Shown in pieces: positions 25,160-33,410 of a stretch of DNA of 64,000 nt. The DNA is taken from the NCBI RefSeq assembly GCF_003150835.1, contig NZ_CP029479.1:1302001-1366000 (forward strand). Direction: 5' to 3'. Numbering within the stretch: position 1 is the stretch's first letter; each line of letters begins with the position of its first letter. The stretch is from Phenylobacterium parvum. GTDB lineage: Bacteria; Pseudomonadota; Alphaproteobacteria; Caulobacterales; Caulobacteraceae. The notes beneath the pieces are model-generated. The model worked only from the letters and a program-made list of their open reading frames with translations, was not told the DNA's origin and did no database searches. The position numbers were made by a program, and so were the translations under genes.

Positions 25160-26416
25160 CTAGGCCCGTGAAAGTCCGACCTGGATCACCTCGGTCCGGC
25201 CGGTGCGGAAACCCGCCTCGCAATAGCTGAGGTAGAAGTCCCAGATCCGGCGGAACCGCTCGTCAAAGCCCAGGCGCCGGATGTCGTCCCAGGCCGCCCC
25301 GAACCTTTGCTTCCAGGCGGCCAGGGTGACGGCGTAGTCCTGGCCGAAACGCTCCGGCTCGCTCCAGGAGAGGCCGGCCTGGGCCGTTTCCTGCTGCAGC
25401 CGGGCTTCCGAAATCAGCATGCCGCCCGGGAAGATATAGCGCTGGATGAAGTCCGCCCGCCGACGATAGCCTTCGAAGAGCTCATCCTGGATAGTGATGA
25501 TCTGCAGGCCGGCCCGGCCGCCCGGCTTCAGCCGGTCGTGGAGGGACCGGAAATAGGTCGGCCAGTACTTCTCTCCCACCGCCTCGAACATCTCGATGGA
25601 GGCGATCCGGTCGAAATGTCCGGTCACGTCGCGATAATCGACCAGTCGGATGTCCGCCTTCTCCGCCAGGCCCGACTCAAAGATGCGGCGCTGGGCGAAG
25701 TCGTGCTGTTCCCGGGAGATGGTGATGCCGGTGATCCGGGCGCCAATCTCGCTCGCGGCGAACTCGGCAAAGCCGCCCCAGCCACAGCCCACCTCCAGGA
25801 CATGATGGTCGGCGGACAGCTCCATGCGGCGGGCGAGGGCGCCGTACTTGGCCTTCTGGGCCGCTTCTAGGGTCTCGCTACCGGTCAGATAGCGGGCCGA
25901 CGAATAGGTCATCGAGGGGTCGAGCCAGCGGGAATAGAAGGCGTTCCCGAGGTCGTAATGCGCATGGATGTTCCGCCGGGACCCCCGTCGCGAATTTCCG
26001 TTCAGGACATGTCCGATGAAGTTGAACACCCCGACCAGGGGGTTGCCCTCGGTCACCTGGGTCAGGTTCTGGAAGTTGAGGCTGAAGACCGAAAGGACCG
26101 CAGTGAGGTCGGGGGTCTCCCATTCGCCTGCGGCATAGCCCTCCGCAAAGCCGATGTCGCCGGCCATCAGGGCCCGACGGATGAACCGGAAGCTGCGGAT
26201 CCGGATGATCGCCGAGGGCCCGCCGGCCTCCGAGCGTAGCCGCAGGGTCCGGCCGTCGGGCGTGACGAAGGTGACGTCCCCCGCCATCCAGCCGCGGGTA
26301 ATGCTGTCGAGGGCTGAGCGGAAGATACCGGGCAGTCCCCGGAGGGCGGGAGCGCGCTTCACGGCGCCGGGACTCACCGCGAGGGTGTTGAGACAGATTT
26401 CATGGGCAGACGACAC
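25160..26416 (-). CDS. cfa: Cyclopropane-fatty-acyl-phospholipid synthase
   Basis: A 418-residue S-adenosylmethionine enzyme that adds a methylene bridge across the double bond of membrane phospholipid acyl chains. It has an N-terminal lipid-binding domain (about residues 40-130), the signature SRRNIHAHYDLGNAFYSRWL near 146-165, the SAM site EVGCGWGGFAE (208-218), and FDRIASIEMFEAVGEKYWP near 265. The start is not certain: no ATG fits, and the GTG at 26416, nine bases after AGGAG, gives a normal length. It is divergent from kdsA across 127 bases and may lead a transcript into cysK. Confidence 0.9.
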   Translation of the reverse strand: MSSAHEICLNTLAVSPGAVKRAPALRGLPGIFRSALDSITRGWMAGDVTFVTPDGRTLRLRSEAGGPSAIIRIRSFRFIRRALMAGDIGFAEGYAAGEWETPDLTAVLSVFSLNFQNLTQVTEGNPLVGVFNFIGHVLNGNSRRGSRRNIHAHYDLGNAFYSRWLDPSMTYSSARYLTGSETLEAAQKAKYGALARRMELSADHHVLEVGCGWGGFAEFAASEIGARITGITISREQHDFAQRRIFESGLAEKADIRLVDYRDVTGHFDRIASIEMFEAVGEKYWPTYFRSLHDRLKPGGRAGLQIITIQDELFEGYRRRADFIQRYIFPGGMLISEARLQQETAQAGLSWSEPERFGQDYAVTLAAWKQRFGAAWDDIRRLGFDERFRRIWDFYLSYCEAGFRTGRTEVIQVGLSRA

Positions 26417-26543
26417 GTCCGGCAACTCCTGGGCGTTTCCGGCCGGGGGCCGGGTCGGGCAGGCACATTTCCGGCTTGTGCAGCCGTCCGCCGCACGCCA
26501 CTTAACGCCCCTGAGCCCGCAGTCGTCTCGCAGGAGCGCCGAA

Positions 26544-27398
26544 TTGTCCAGCCTGAACGCCGTCGTCGAACTCACGCCGCCCGCGGGGCGGACCGTGCGG
26601 ATCGGCAATCGGGAGCGCCTGACGGTCATCGCTGGGCCCTGCCAGCTCGAAAGCCGCCAGCACGCCCTGGAGACCGCCGCCCTGCTCCGGGACATCGCCC
26701 AGAGGCTGGATATCGGCCTGATCTACAAGACCTCCTTCGACAAGGCGAACCGCACTTCGGCCCGCGCGGCCCGGGGCATTGGGCTGAAGGCCGCCCTGCC
26801 GATCTTCGCCGAGATCCGTGAGAGCCTGGGCCTGCCGGTTCTGACCGACGTGCATGAACGCGAGCAGTGCGCCCCCGTCGCCGAGGCGGTGGACGTCCTC
26901 CAGATCCCCGCCTTCCTTTGCCGCCAGACCGATCTCCTGATCGCCGCCGCCGAGACCGGCCGGGCGGTCAACGTCAAGAAGGGCCAGTTCCTGGCGCCTT
27001 GGGACATGAAAAACGTCATTGCCAAGATCAGCGGGGTGGGCAATCCGAACGCCCTGGCGACGGAACGCGGCGTGACCTTTGGCTACAACGCCCTCGTCAG
27101 CGACATGCGGGCCCTGCCGGTCCTCGCGGAGATCGGCTGCCCTGTGGTGTTCGACGCCACGCACTCGGTCATGCAGCCAGGCGGCAAGGGTGAGAGTTCA
27201 GGCGGCCAGCGGGAGTTTGTCCCCGTACTCGCAAGGGCGGCCGTGGCGGTCGGCGTCGCCACCGTCTTCATGGAGACCCATCCCGATCCCGACAACGCCC
27301 CCTCCGATGGGCCCAACATGGTGCCCCTGTCGGAGTTCGAGGGCCTGATGGCCGAGCTGCTGGCCTTCGACGCCCTCGCCAAGCGGCGCCAGGGCTGA
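26544..27398 (+). CDS. kdsA: 3-deoxy-8-phosphooctulonate synthase
   Basis: KdsA condenses phosphoenolpyruvate with arabinose 5-phosphate to give KDO 8-phosphate for the lipopolysaccharide inner core. The 284-residue product shows IAGPCQLESRQHALETA near residue 29, KTSFDKANRTS near 60 and LTDVHE near 99. FLCRQTDLLIAAA is near 127, KKGQFLAPWDMKN near 148, and FDATHSVMQPGG near 210, all diagnostic. The start is a TTG at 26544 with AGGAG seven bases upstream; it gives the expected length and N-terminus, and no ATG or GTG does. hldE follows after 5 bases. Confidence 0.95.
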   Translation: MSSLNAVVELTPPAGRTVRIGNRERLTVIAGPCQLESRQHALETAALLRDIAQRLDIGLIYKTSFDKANRTSARAARGIGLKAALPIFAEIRESLGLPVLTDVHEREQCAPVAEAVDVLQIPAFLCRQTDLLIAAAETGRAVNVKKGQFLAPWDMKNVIAKISGVGNPNALATERGVTFGYNALVSDMRALPVLAEIGCPVVFDATHSVMQPGGKGESSGGQREFVPVLARAAVAVGVATVFMETHPDPDNAPSDGPNMVPLSEFEGLMAELLAFDALAKRRQG

Positions 27399-27403
27399 GC
27401 CGG

Positions 27404-28864
27404 GTGGACTTCGCCGCCCTCCAGGACCTGATCGCCCGCGCCGCTGGCGTCCGGGTGGTCTGCGTCGGCGACGTGATGGTCGACCGCTTCGTCTATGGCG
27501 AGGTCAGCCGGATGTCGCCGGAGGCGCCGATTCCGGTGCTGGCCCGGAAGCGCGAACTGGTCATGCTGGGGGCTTCCGGAAACGTGGCCCGCAATGTCGC
27601 CGCCCTGGGGGGTCAGGCCGCACTCGTGGGCGTGATCGGTTCGGACGCGGAAGGTCATGAGGCCCTCCGGCTGGTGGGGGATGATGGGCGTATCGAGGGG
27701 GCCCTGGTCACGGACACCACCCGGCCGACCACCCTGAAGACCCGCTTTGTCTCAGGCGGCCAGCAGCTCCTGCGGGTAGACGTGGAGGAGACCGGGCCCG
27801 TCGGCGCGGACACCTCCGCGCGCCTCGCCCGGACAATCCGTGATGTCGCCGCCGGCGCCGGGGTCATCATCCTGTCCGACTACGGCAAGGGCGTCGTCAC
27901 CGACGAGGTGATCGCCGCCTGCAGGACCTCGGGGCTTCCCGTGATCGTCGATTCCAAGGCCCGCTCCTTCAGCCGCTACGGCGCGGTGGATATCGTCAAG
28001 CCCAACGCCTCCGAGCTCGCCCATGCCTCGGGCCTGCCCACGGGTACGGACGCCGAGGTCGAGGCCGCGCTGTCCCGGGCGCTGGAGCTCTGCGAGGCCC
28101 GCGCCATCCTGGTGACCCGGGCGGCCCAGGGCATGTCGCTGGCGGTGCGTGGCCAGCCGGTCCGGCATTTCGCCGGTTCCCCCCGGGAGGTCTTTGACGT
28201 CTCCGGCGCCGGGGATACGGCGATCTCGGCCCTGGGCGTTGGCATGGCTGCGGGCGGTCCCCTCGAGGACGCCATCGCCTTCGCCCTCCTGGCGTCCGGT
28301 GTCGCGGTGGGCAAGGTCGGCACCGCCACGGTCTCGCCCGGCGAACTGGTGGAAGCGGCGCGCGCGGCCCACATGGCCTCGGCCGAGGCCAAGATCGCCA
28401 CTCCCGAACGGATGGTCGAGGAGGTCGCCCGCTGGCGGGCCCGGGGCCTGCGGGTCGGCTTCACCAATGGCTGTTTCGATATCCTGCACCGGGGCCACGT
28501 GGCCTACCTCGCCCAGGCGCGGTCCTGGTGCGACCGGCTCATCGTGGGCGTCAACTCGGACCGGTCGGTCCGGGCGCTGAAGGGCGAGGGGCGGCCGGTC
28601 AACGACCTGGAAGGCCGGGCCCTTGTCCTCGCAGGCCTCGCCAGCGTCGACCTGGTGGCGCCCTTTGACGAGGAGACGCCCCTCGACCTGATCCGCGCCG
28701 CCCGTCCCGACGTCCTCGTCAAGGGCGCGGATTATTCGGAGGCCCAGGTCGTCGGCGGCGACCTCGTCCGAGGCTGGGGCGGCGAGGTGCGGCTCGCACA
28801 GCTCGTGGACGGATACTCGACAACCGCCGCCATCCTCCGGATGGTCGGGGAGGATAAGGCGTGA
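27404..28864 (+). CDS. hldE: Bifunctional heptose-7-phosphate kinase/heptose-1-phosphate adenylyltransferase
   Basis: HldE carries out two steps of ADP-heptose synthesis. The N-terminal ribokinase-type domain (about residues 1-320) phosphorylates D-glycero-D-manno-heptose 7-phosphate and has GASGNVARNVAALGG near residue 56 and DVSGAGDTAISALG near residue 266. The C-terminal cytidylyltransferase-type domain (about 345-486) has GFTNGCFDILHRGHVAYL with the HxGH-like RGHV nucleotide motif and a VGVNSD segment. The 486-residue length is normal for the fused form. GTG at 27404 is the start, 5 bases after kdsA. Its stop overlaps the hldD GTG start. Confidence 0.96.
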   Translation: MDFAALQDLIARAAGVRVVCVGDVMVDRFVYGEVSRMSPEAPIPVLARKRELVMLGASGNVARNVAALGGQAALVGVIGSDAEGHEALRLVGDDGRIEGALVTDTTRPTTLKTRFVSGGQQLLRVDVEETGPVGADTSARLARTIRDVAAGAGVIILSDYGKGVVTDEVIAACRTSGLPVIVDSKARSFSRYGAVDIVKPNASELAHASGLPTGTDAEVEAALSRALELCEARAILVTRAAQGMSLAVRGQPVRHFAGSPREVFDVSGAGDTAISALGVGMAAGGPLEDAIAFALLASGVAVGKVGTATVSPGELVEAARAAHMASAEAKIATPERMVEEVARWRARGLRVGFTNGCFDILHRGHVAYLAQARSWCDRLIVGVNSDRSVRALKGEGRPVNDLEGRALVLAGLASVDLVAPFDEETPLDLIRAARPDVLVKGADYSEAQVVGGDLVRGWGGEVRLAQLVDGYSTTAAILRMVGEDKA

Positions 28865-29862
28865 CCCGCAGGATCGTTTTCGTGACCGGCGGCGCCGGCT
28901 TCATCGGCTCCAACATCGCCGCGCGCCTGGCCGAGGACCGCAGCCTCGACGTTGTGGTCTGCGACCGCTTCCGCGAGGCGGAGCTTGGCAAGTGGCGGAA
29001 CCTCGCCAACCACGCCATCGGCGACTTCGTGGCGCCGGAGGAGATGTTCGACTGGCTGGAGAAGCGCTGGCGCGACGTCGAGGCGGTGATCCACATGGGC
29101 GCCATTTCCTCCACCATCGAGCCCGACGCCGACCGGATCATCCAGACCAATTTCGGCCTTAGCCGCGACCTCTTCCGCTGGTGCGCCGATCGCCAGCGGC
29201 GCTTCATCTACGCCTCGTCGGCGGCGACCTACGGCGACGGCGCCCTCGGCTTTGCCGACCAGGATGACTTCGAAAGCCTGGCGGCCCTGCGCCCCCTCAA
29301 CGCCTATGGCTGGTCCAAGGCCCAGTTCGACATGTTCGCCGTGCGGCAGGCGGGTCGTGGATACGCGCCGCCCCAGTGGGCCGGCCTGAAGTTCTTCAAC
29401 GTCTATGGTCCCAATGAAGGGCACAAGGGACCGATGAAGTCTGTGGCCGCCCAGATCTGGCCCTCAATCCGTGACGGGCAGGGCGTGCAACTGTTCCGAT
29501 CCTACCGCGAGGGCGTTCCCGACGGGGGCCAGAAGCGTGACTTCGTCTATGTCCGCGACATCGCCGAGGTGGCGGCCTGGCTGCTCGCTTCTCCGCAGGT
29601 GAACGGGGTCTACAACCTGGGGTCCGGTCAGGCGCGTACCTTTGAGGACCTGGCGCGGGCCGTCTTCTCCGCCGCCGGCCAGGCGCCGAAGATTGACTAC
29701 ATCCCCATGCCGGCGGGTATCCGCGACCATTATCAGTACTTCACCGAGGCGCGGATGGAGCGGCTGGCCGAGGCGGGCTACACGGCCGGCTTCACGCCGC
29801 TGGAGGCCGGGATCGAGGACTATGTCCGCCGGTACCTGTCGACCGACGCGCCTTACCGTTAG
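28861..29862 (+). CDS. hldD: ADP-L-glycero-D-manno-heptose 6-epimerase
   Basis: HldD is the last step of ADP-heptose synthesis, inverting C6 of the heptose with bound NADP. The 333-residue extended short-chain dehydrogenase has FVTGGAGFIGSNIA at the start and the family-specific HMGAISSTIE near residue 78. The catalytic pair is in NAYGWSKAQ (Tyr and Lys, near residue 148), followed by KFFNVYGPNEGHKG near residue 177 and KRDFVYVRD near residue 226. The GTG at 28861 overlaps the hldE stop (GTGA). Together with kdsA and hldE it forms an inner-core LPS precursor operon. Confidence 0.96.
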   Translation: MTRRIVFVTGGAGFIGSNIAARLAEDRSLDVVVCDRFREAELGKWRNLANHAIGDFVAPEEMFDWLEKRWRDVEAVIHMGAISSTIEPDADRIIQTNFGLSRDLFRWCADRQRRFIYASSAATYGDGALGFADQDDFESLAALRPLNAYGWSKAQFDMFAVRQAGRGYAPPQWAGLKFFNVYGPNEGHKGPMKSVAAQIWPSIRDGQGVQLFRSYREGVPDGGQKRDFVYVRDIAEVAAWLLASPQVNGVYNLGSGQARTFEDLARAVFSAAGQAPKIDYIPMPAGIRDHYQYFTEARMERLAEAGYTAGFTPLEAGIEDYVRRYLSTDAPYR

Positions 29863-29871
29863 GCTGTCGAG

Positions 29872-31041
29872 ATGGCCGGCGTCCCCGAGGCCGAACCCGA
29901 TGGCGCCCGTCGCATCCGGCGGCGGCCCTCCCTCGGACTGGCGGCGGGCCTGGTCCTCGTGATCCTGCTGGTCGCCTTCGCCTTTATCCGGCGCGACGAC
30001 ATCCGCCTGGCCGCCATGGATCCGGGCAAGCCCTTCCAGATCTACACCCCGCCGCCAGCCCCCGACTACGACCGACCCGAGGCCTGGGCCCTCCTGCCCG
30101 ATGCGCCCCTCCCGCCGGGCGAGGCTGCAGTCTTCTTCCTGGCGCCCACAACCTACTCCGGGGCCGAGCACTGGAATGGGCCCATCGACGACCCGGACTC
30201 TGAGGAGGTGTTCCGGAGGGTCATGGCGCCGAACCATGCGGGGCCTTTCGCCGCCGCCGGGGCCGTCTTCGCCCCACGCTACCGGCAGGCGGGCCTCTAC
30301 TCCCTGACCACCCTGAGGGAAGACGCCCGCGAGGCGCGCCGCTTCGCCTACGCTGACGCCGAGGCGGCCTTCCTGAACTTCCTGGCGCGGACCGGAGACC
30401 GGCCCATTCTGGTGGTGGGGGTGGAGCAGGGGGGTGATCTCGTCGCCCGGCTGCTGGCCGAGCCTGGCGCCGCGGCGGCCGTCCGGTCGCGCCTTGTCGG
30501 GGCCTGGGTGATCGACGCCGTGGTCCCTTCCGACGCCCCACCGCTGACGCCCTGCCAGTCCCAGAAAGAGGCTGGCTGCCTCGCGGCCTGGGTCTGGGCC
30601 TATTCGGGCGATGATCTGCGGGCCCGGGACCTCCAGGACCGGTCCCTGGTCTGGTCCGGCGGGGATCTCGTGAACCTCGGCGCCCGTCGGCCGCTCTGCT
30701 ACAACCCGCTGCTTCAGGCCGTCACGGAGACCCAAGCCCCGGCCCGGCTGGCGCGAGGGGCCACCAATGCGACGGGCCTGGAGTGGGGCGCCCGCCCGCC
30801 CTTCGTCACCCGACAGGTGGAGGCCCGGTGCCGGAATGGAATCCTGCGGGTCTCGCGGCCAGAGGCGCGGATGCTGAGGCCTTCGGGGTCCTGGGAGGAT
30901 CGCCTCCGGACCCCCGGGTTCAACCTCTTCTATGCCGACATCGAGGCGGATGCGCGGAGCCGGCTGGCGGCCTTCAAGGCCCTCAGGCGCCCTTCGTCCC
31001 CGTCTCCGGACGCCAGTCGAACAGGGACTGAAGCACCCTGA
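29872..31041 (+). CDS. DUF3089 protein lacking the nucleophile serine
   Basis: A 389-residue protein of the DUF3089 alpha/beta-hydrolase-like family. One N-terminal membrane segment (about residues 21-39) anchors it, with the rest probably periplasmic. Recognisable family features are VFFLAPTTY near residue 87, the APRYRQA segment near 134, and a C-terminal NLFYADIEAD. In active relatives the strand-helix elbow reads GHSQGS; here it is GVEQGG (183-188), so Glu185 stands where the serine should be. It is therefore probably not a serine hydrolase. It lies 9 bases after hldD, possibly the last gene of that operon, and its end overlaps recG by 59 bases. Confidence 0.82.
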   Translation: MAGVPEAEPDGARRIRRRPSLGLAAGLVLVILLVAFAFIRRDDIRLAAMDPGKPFQIYTPPPAPDYDRPEAWALLPDAPLPPGEAAVFFLAPTTYSGAEHWNGPIDDPDSEEVFRRVMAPNHAGPFAAAGAVFAPRYRQAGLYSLTTLREDAREARRFAYADAEAAFLNFLARTGDRPILVVGVEQGGDLVARLLAEPGAAAAVRSRLVGAWVIDAVVPSDAPPLTPCQSQKEAGCLAAWVWAYSGDDLRARDLQDRSLVWSGGDLVNLGARRPLCYNPLLQAVTETQAPARLARGATNATGLEWGARPPFVTRQVEARCRNGILRVSRPEARMLRPSGSWEDRLRTPGFNLFYADIEADARSRLAAFKALRRPSSPSPDASRTGTEAP

Positions 31042-33055
31042 GGGCCTCGCCCCGGGGCGTGCTGAAGCCGGGATCCCGGGCGAGGATGAGCCGGGCGTCA
31101 TCCCCGGCCGCGAGGATCAGGTCCCGGTGGAGGAAGGGATCCACGAAAACGTAGTCGGGGAAGCCGGACTGGCGCAGGCCAAGGGCGTCGCCGCCGCCCC
31201 GCAGTTCCAGGTCCGTCTCGGCGATGGCGAACCCGTCATCCGAACGGCGCAGGATGTCGAGGCGCTTCTGGGCGGTGTCGGACAGGGGGGGGTCATAGAG
31301 AAGGACGCAGGCGCTCTCCGCCCGTCCGCGCCCCACCCGGCCCCGGAGCTGGTGCAGCTGGGCCAGGCCGAACCGCTCGGCCTGCTCGATGACCATGATG
31401 GTCGCGTTGGGGACGTTGACCCCCACCTCCACGACGGTGGTCGCCACCAGGACCTTGACCCTGCCCGAGGCGAAGTCGGCCATCACGGCGTCCTTCTCGG
31501 CCGGGGCCAGCTTGCCGTGGACCAGGCCGACCCTGTCACCAAGCCGGAGGCGAAGTTCCTGGGCCCTCTGCTCGGCGGCCTTGAGGTCGATCAGTTCGGA
31601 CTCGCTCACCAGGGGGCAGATCCAGAAGGCCTGCGCCCCGCCAAGGACTGCGGCCACCAGGCGATCCTCCACCTCCGTCACTCGGGTCATGGGCGCGGCG
31701 CGGGTGGCCACAGGGGTCCGGCCCGGAGGCTTCCCGATGATACGGCTGACATCGAGGTCGCCGTAGGCCGCCAGTTCGAGGGTCCGGGGGATGGGCGTCG
31801 CGGACATGGACAGGAGATGCACGCCCTCGCCCTTGTCCAGGAGCCTCTGGCGCTCCCCGACCCCGAACCTGTGCTGCTCGTCGATGACCGCCAGCGAGAG
31901 GCGGGCGAACCTGACCTCGTCCTGGAAGAGGGCGTGGGTGCCCACCGCCACAGCCGCCTGTCCCGAAGCGAGGCGCTCCAGTTTCTCCCGGCGCACCGGC
32001 CCGCGATCCCGACCGGTCAGCAGGACCACGCCGATCCCGGCGGCCTCAAGCGGTGCGGAAAGGGTCTCGAAGTGCTGTCGCGCCAGGATCTCAGTCGGCG
32101 CCATCAGGGCGGCCTGGGCGCCGGCCGCCGCCGCGTCCGCGAGCGCCAGCATGGCCACCACCGTCTTGCCGGAGCCCACATCGCCCTGCAGCAGGCGGCT
32201 CATCCGATGCCCGGACGAAAGGTCGGCGCGGATCTCGGCCAGGGCGGTGCGCTGGTCCGGGGTAAGGGTGAAGGGCAGGGAGGCCTCCACCCCCTGGGCC
32301 AGGCTGGAGGCGGGCAGCCGGGCGCCTGGGCCCGACCTGCGGTGCGCGCGCCGCTGGGCCATGGCCAGCTGGTGCGCAAGCAGTTCATCGTAGGCCAGCC
32401 GCGCCCGGGCGGAGGACGCCGGGGACAGGTCGGCCTCGCTCTCCGGCGAGTGAAGCCGCAGGATGGCCGCCCGCCAGGAGGGAAAGCCGCGTCCCGCCTT
32501 CCAGGCCGGATCCTGCCATTCGGGAAGCTCCGGCGTCCGCTCCAGTGCGCCCTGAACGATGCGACGGATCACCCGGGGCGCGATCCCGCCTCCTGCCGGA
32601 TAAACCGTCTCGACCTCGGGGATCTCGCCCGCCCGGGAGTCCTCCACCACGTAGTCCGGGTGGATCATCTGTAGGCCCAGGCCGAAGCGCTCGAGCCGGC
32701 CGGAGACCCACCGCCGCGCGCCTACGGGAAGCCGCGCCTCAAGGCCCCGCGCCGCATTGCCGAACCAGACAAGGTCCAGCCGCTCATCCCCGTCAGAAGT
32801 CCGGATCCTAAGCGGTTGCTGCGGTGACCGCGGCTTCAGGTACTCCTCGATGGTCACCCGCAGGGTGGCGGTCTCCTCGGGCCGCGCCTCTGCAAGGGAG
32901 ATCCGGGGCCGGCGGATAATCCCGTGCGGGGCCAGGAACAGGACGTCACGGACCAGCGGCCCCGCAATCCGCTCCAGGGCGGGCGCGATCCGGGGTCCGA
33001 CGCCTCGGAGGCTCGCGACAGTCGCGAACAGGGGAAAGAGGATTTCGGGCCGCAT
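30983..33055 (-). CDS. recG: ATP-dependent DNA helicase RecG
   Basis: RecG drives reversal of stalled replication forks and branch migration of Holliday junctions. The 690-residue protein has the N-terminal wedge/OB domain (about residues 1-240) and the helicase core with Walker A GDVGSGKT near residue 285. The DEQH box is in IDEQHRFGVGERQ near residue 396, then the family signature MSATPIPRTLELAAYGDLDVS, and VEVGVNVPNATIMVIEQAERFGL split over residues 538-560. The QLRGRVGRG motif VI follows. The ATG at 33055 is preceded by AAAAGGATCC. It is divergent from sdhE across 61 bases. Confidence 0.97.
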   Translation of the reverse strand: MRPEILFPLFATVASLRGVGPRIAPALERIAGPLVRDVLFLAPHGIIRRPRISLAEARPEETATLRVTIEEYLKPRSPQQPLRIRTSDGDERLDLVWFGNAARGLEARLPVGARRWVSGRLERFGLGLQMIHPDYVVEDSRAGEIPEVETVYPAGGGIAPRVIRRIVQGALERTPELPEWQDPAWKAGRGFPSWRAAILRLHSPESEADLSPASSARARLAYDELLAHQLAMAQRRAHRRSGPGARLPASSLAQGVEASLPFTLTPDQRTALAEIRADLSSGHRMSRLLQGDVGSGKTVVAMLALADAAAAGAQAALMAPTEILARQHFETLSAPLEAAGIGVVLLTGRDRGPVRREKLERLASGQAAVAVGTHALFQDEVRFARLSLAVIDEQHRFGVGERQRLLDKGEGVHLLSMSATPIPRTLELAAYGDLDVSRIIGKPPGRTPVATRAAPMTRVTEVEDRLVAAVLGGAQAFWICPLVSESELIDLKAAEQRAQELRLRLGDRVGLVHGKLAPAEKDAVMADFASGRVKVLVATTVVEVGVNVPNATIMVIEQAERFGLAQLHQLRGRVGRGRAESACVLLYDPPLSDTAQKRLDILRRSDDGFAIAETDLELRGGGDALGLRQSGFPDYVFVDPFLHRDLILAAGDDARLILARDPGFSTPRGEALRVLQSLFDWRPETGTKGA

Positions 33056-33116
33056 GGATCCTTTTCCGGCCGCCGCTGGCCAAGGCGGCCTTCGCGCACT
33101 ATACCCGCGCCGTCAC

Positions 33117-33410
33117 ATGTCTATCCACGATGAAACGCGCCTGAAGAGGCTCTCCTTCCGCGCCTGGCGGCGGGGCTTCCGCGAAGCGGACCTGATCCTG
33201 GGTCCCTTCGTCGACACCCATGCGCGCGACCTTAGCCCAGAGGCGCTCGACGCGCTCGAGGACCTGCTGGCCTACCCCGACCAGGACCTCTACGCCTGGA
33301 TCGTGGAGCGCGAGACCCCGCCCCCAGAGGTGGACGCCGAGGCCCTGGCTGCGCTTCGGCGCTTCCGCGACCAGGTGCATCAGCTCCCTGGAGACGTGCG
33401 TGGCGGCTGA
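33117..33410 (+). CDS. sdhE: Succinate dehydrogenase flavin assembly factor
   Basis: SdhE (YgfY, DUF339; SdhAF2 in mitochondria) promotes covalent FAD attachment to the SdhA subunit of succinate dehydrogenase. The 97-residue protein has the defining RGxxE motif within WRRGFREADLILGPF (about residues 18-32) and the following helices with LSPEALDALEDLLAYPDQDLYAWI. The ATG at 33117 is the only start that fits, as the longer frame runs into recG. It is coupled to mfd: its stop lies inside the first codons of that gene (11-base overlap). The sdh operon itself is not in the window. Confidence 0.9.
   Translation: MSIHDETRLKRLSFRAWRRGFREADLILGPFVDTHARDLSPEALDALEDLLAYPDQDLYAWIVERETPPPEVDAEALAALRRFRDQVHQLPGDVRGG

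Noticed and set aside
30932-32674. Open frame of 580 codons antisense to recG
   Set aside because: Mirror of the strong codon bias of recG, with no recognisable domain or ribosome-binding site.
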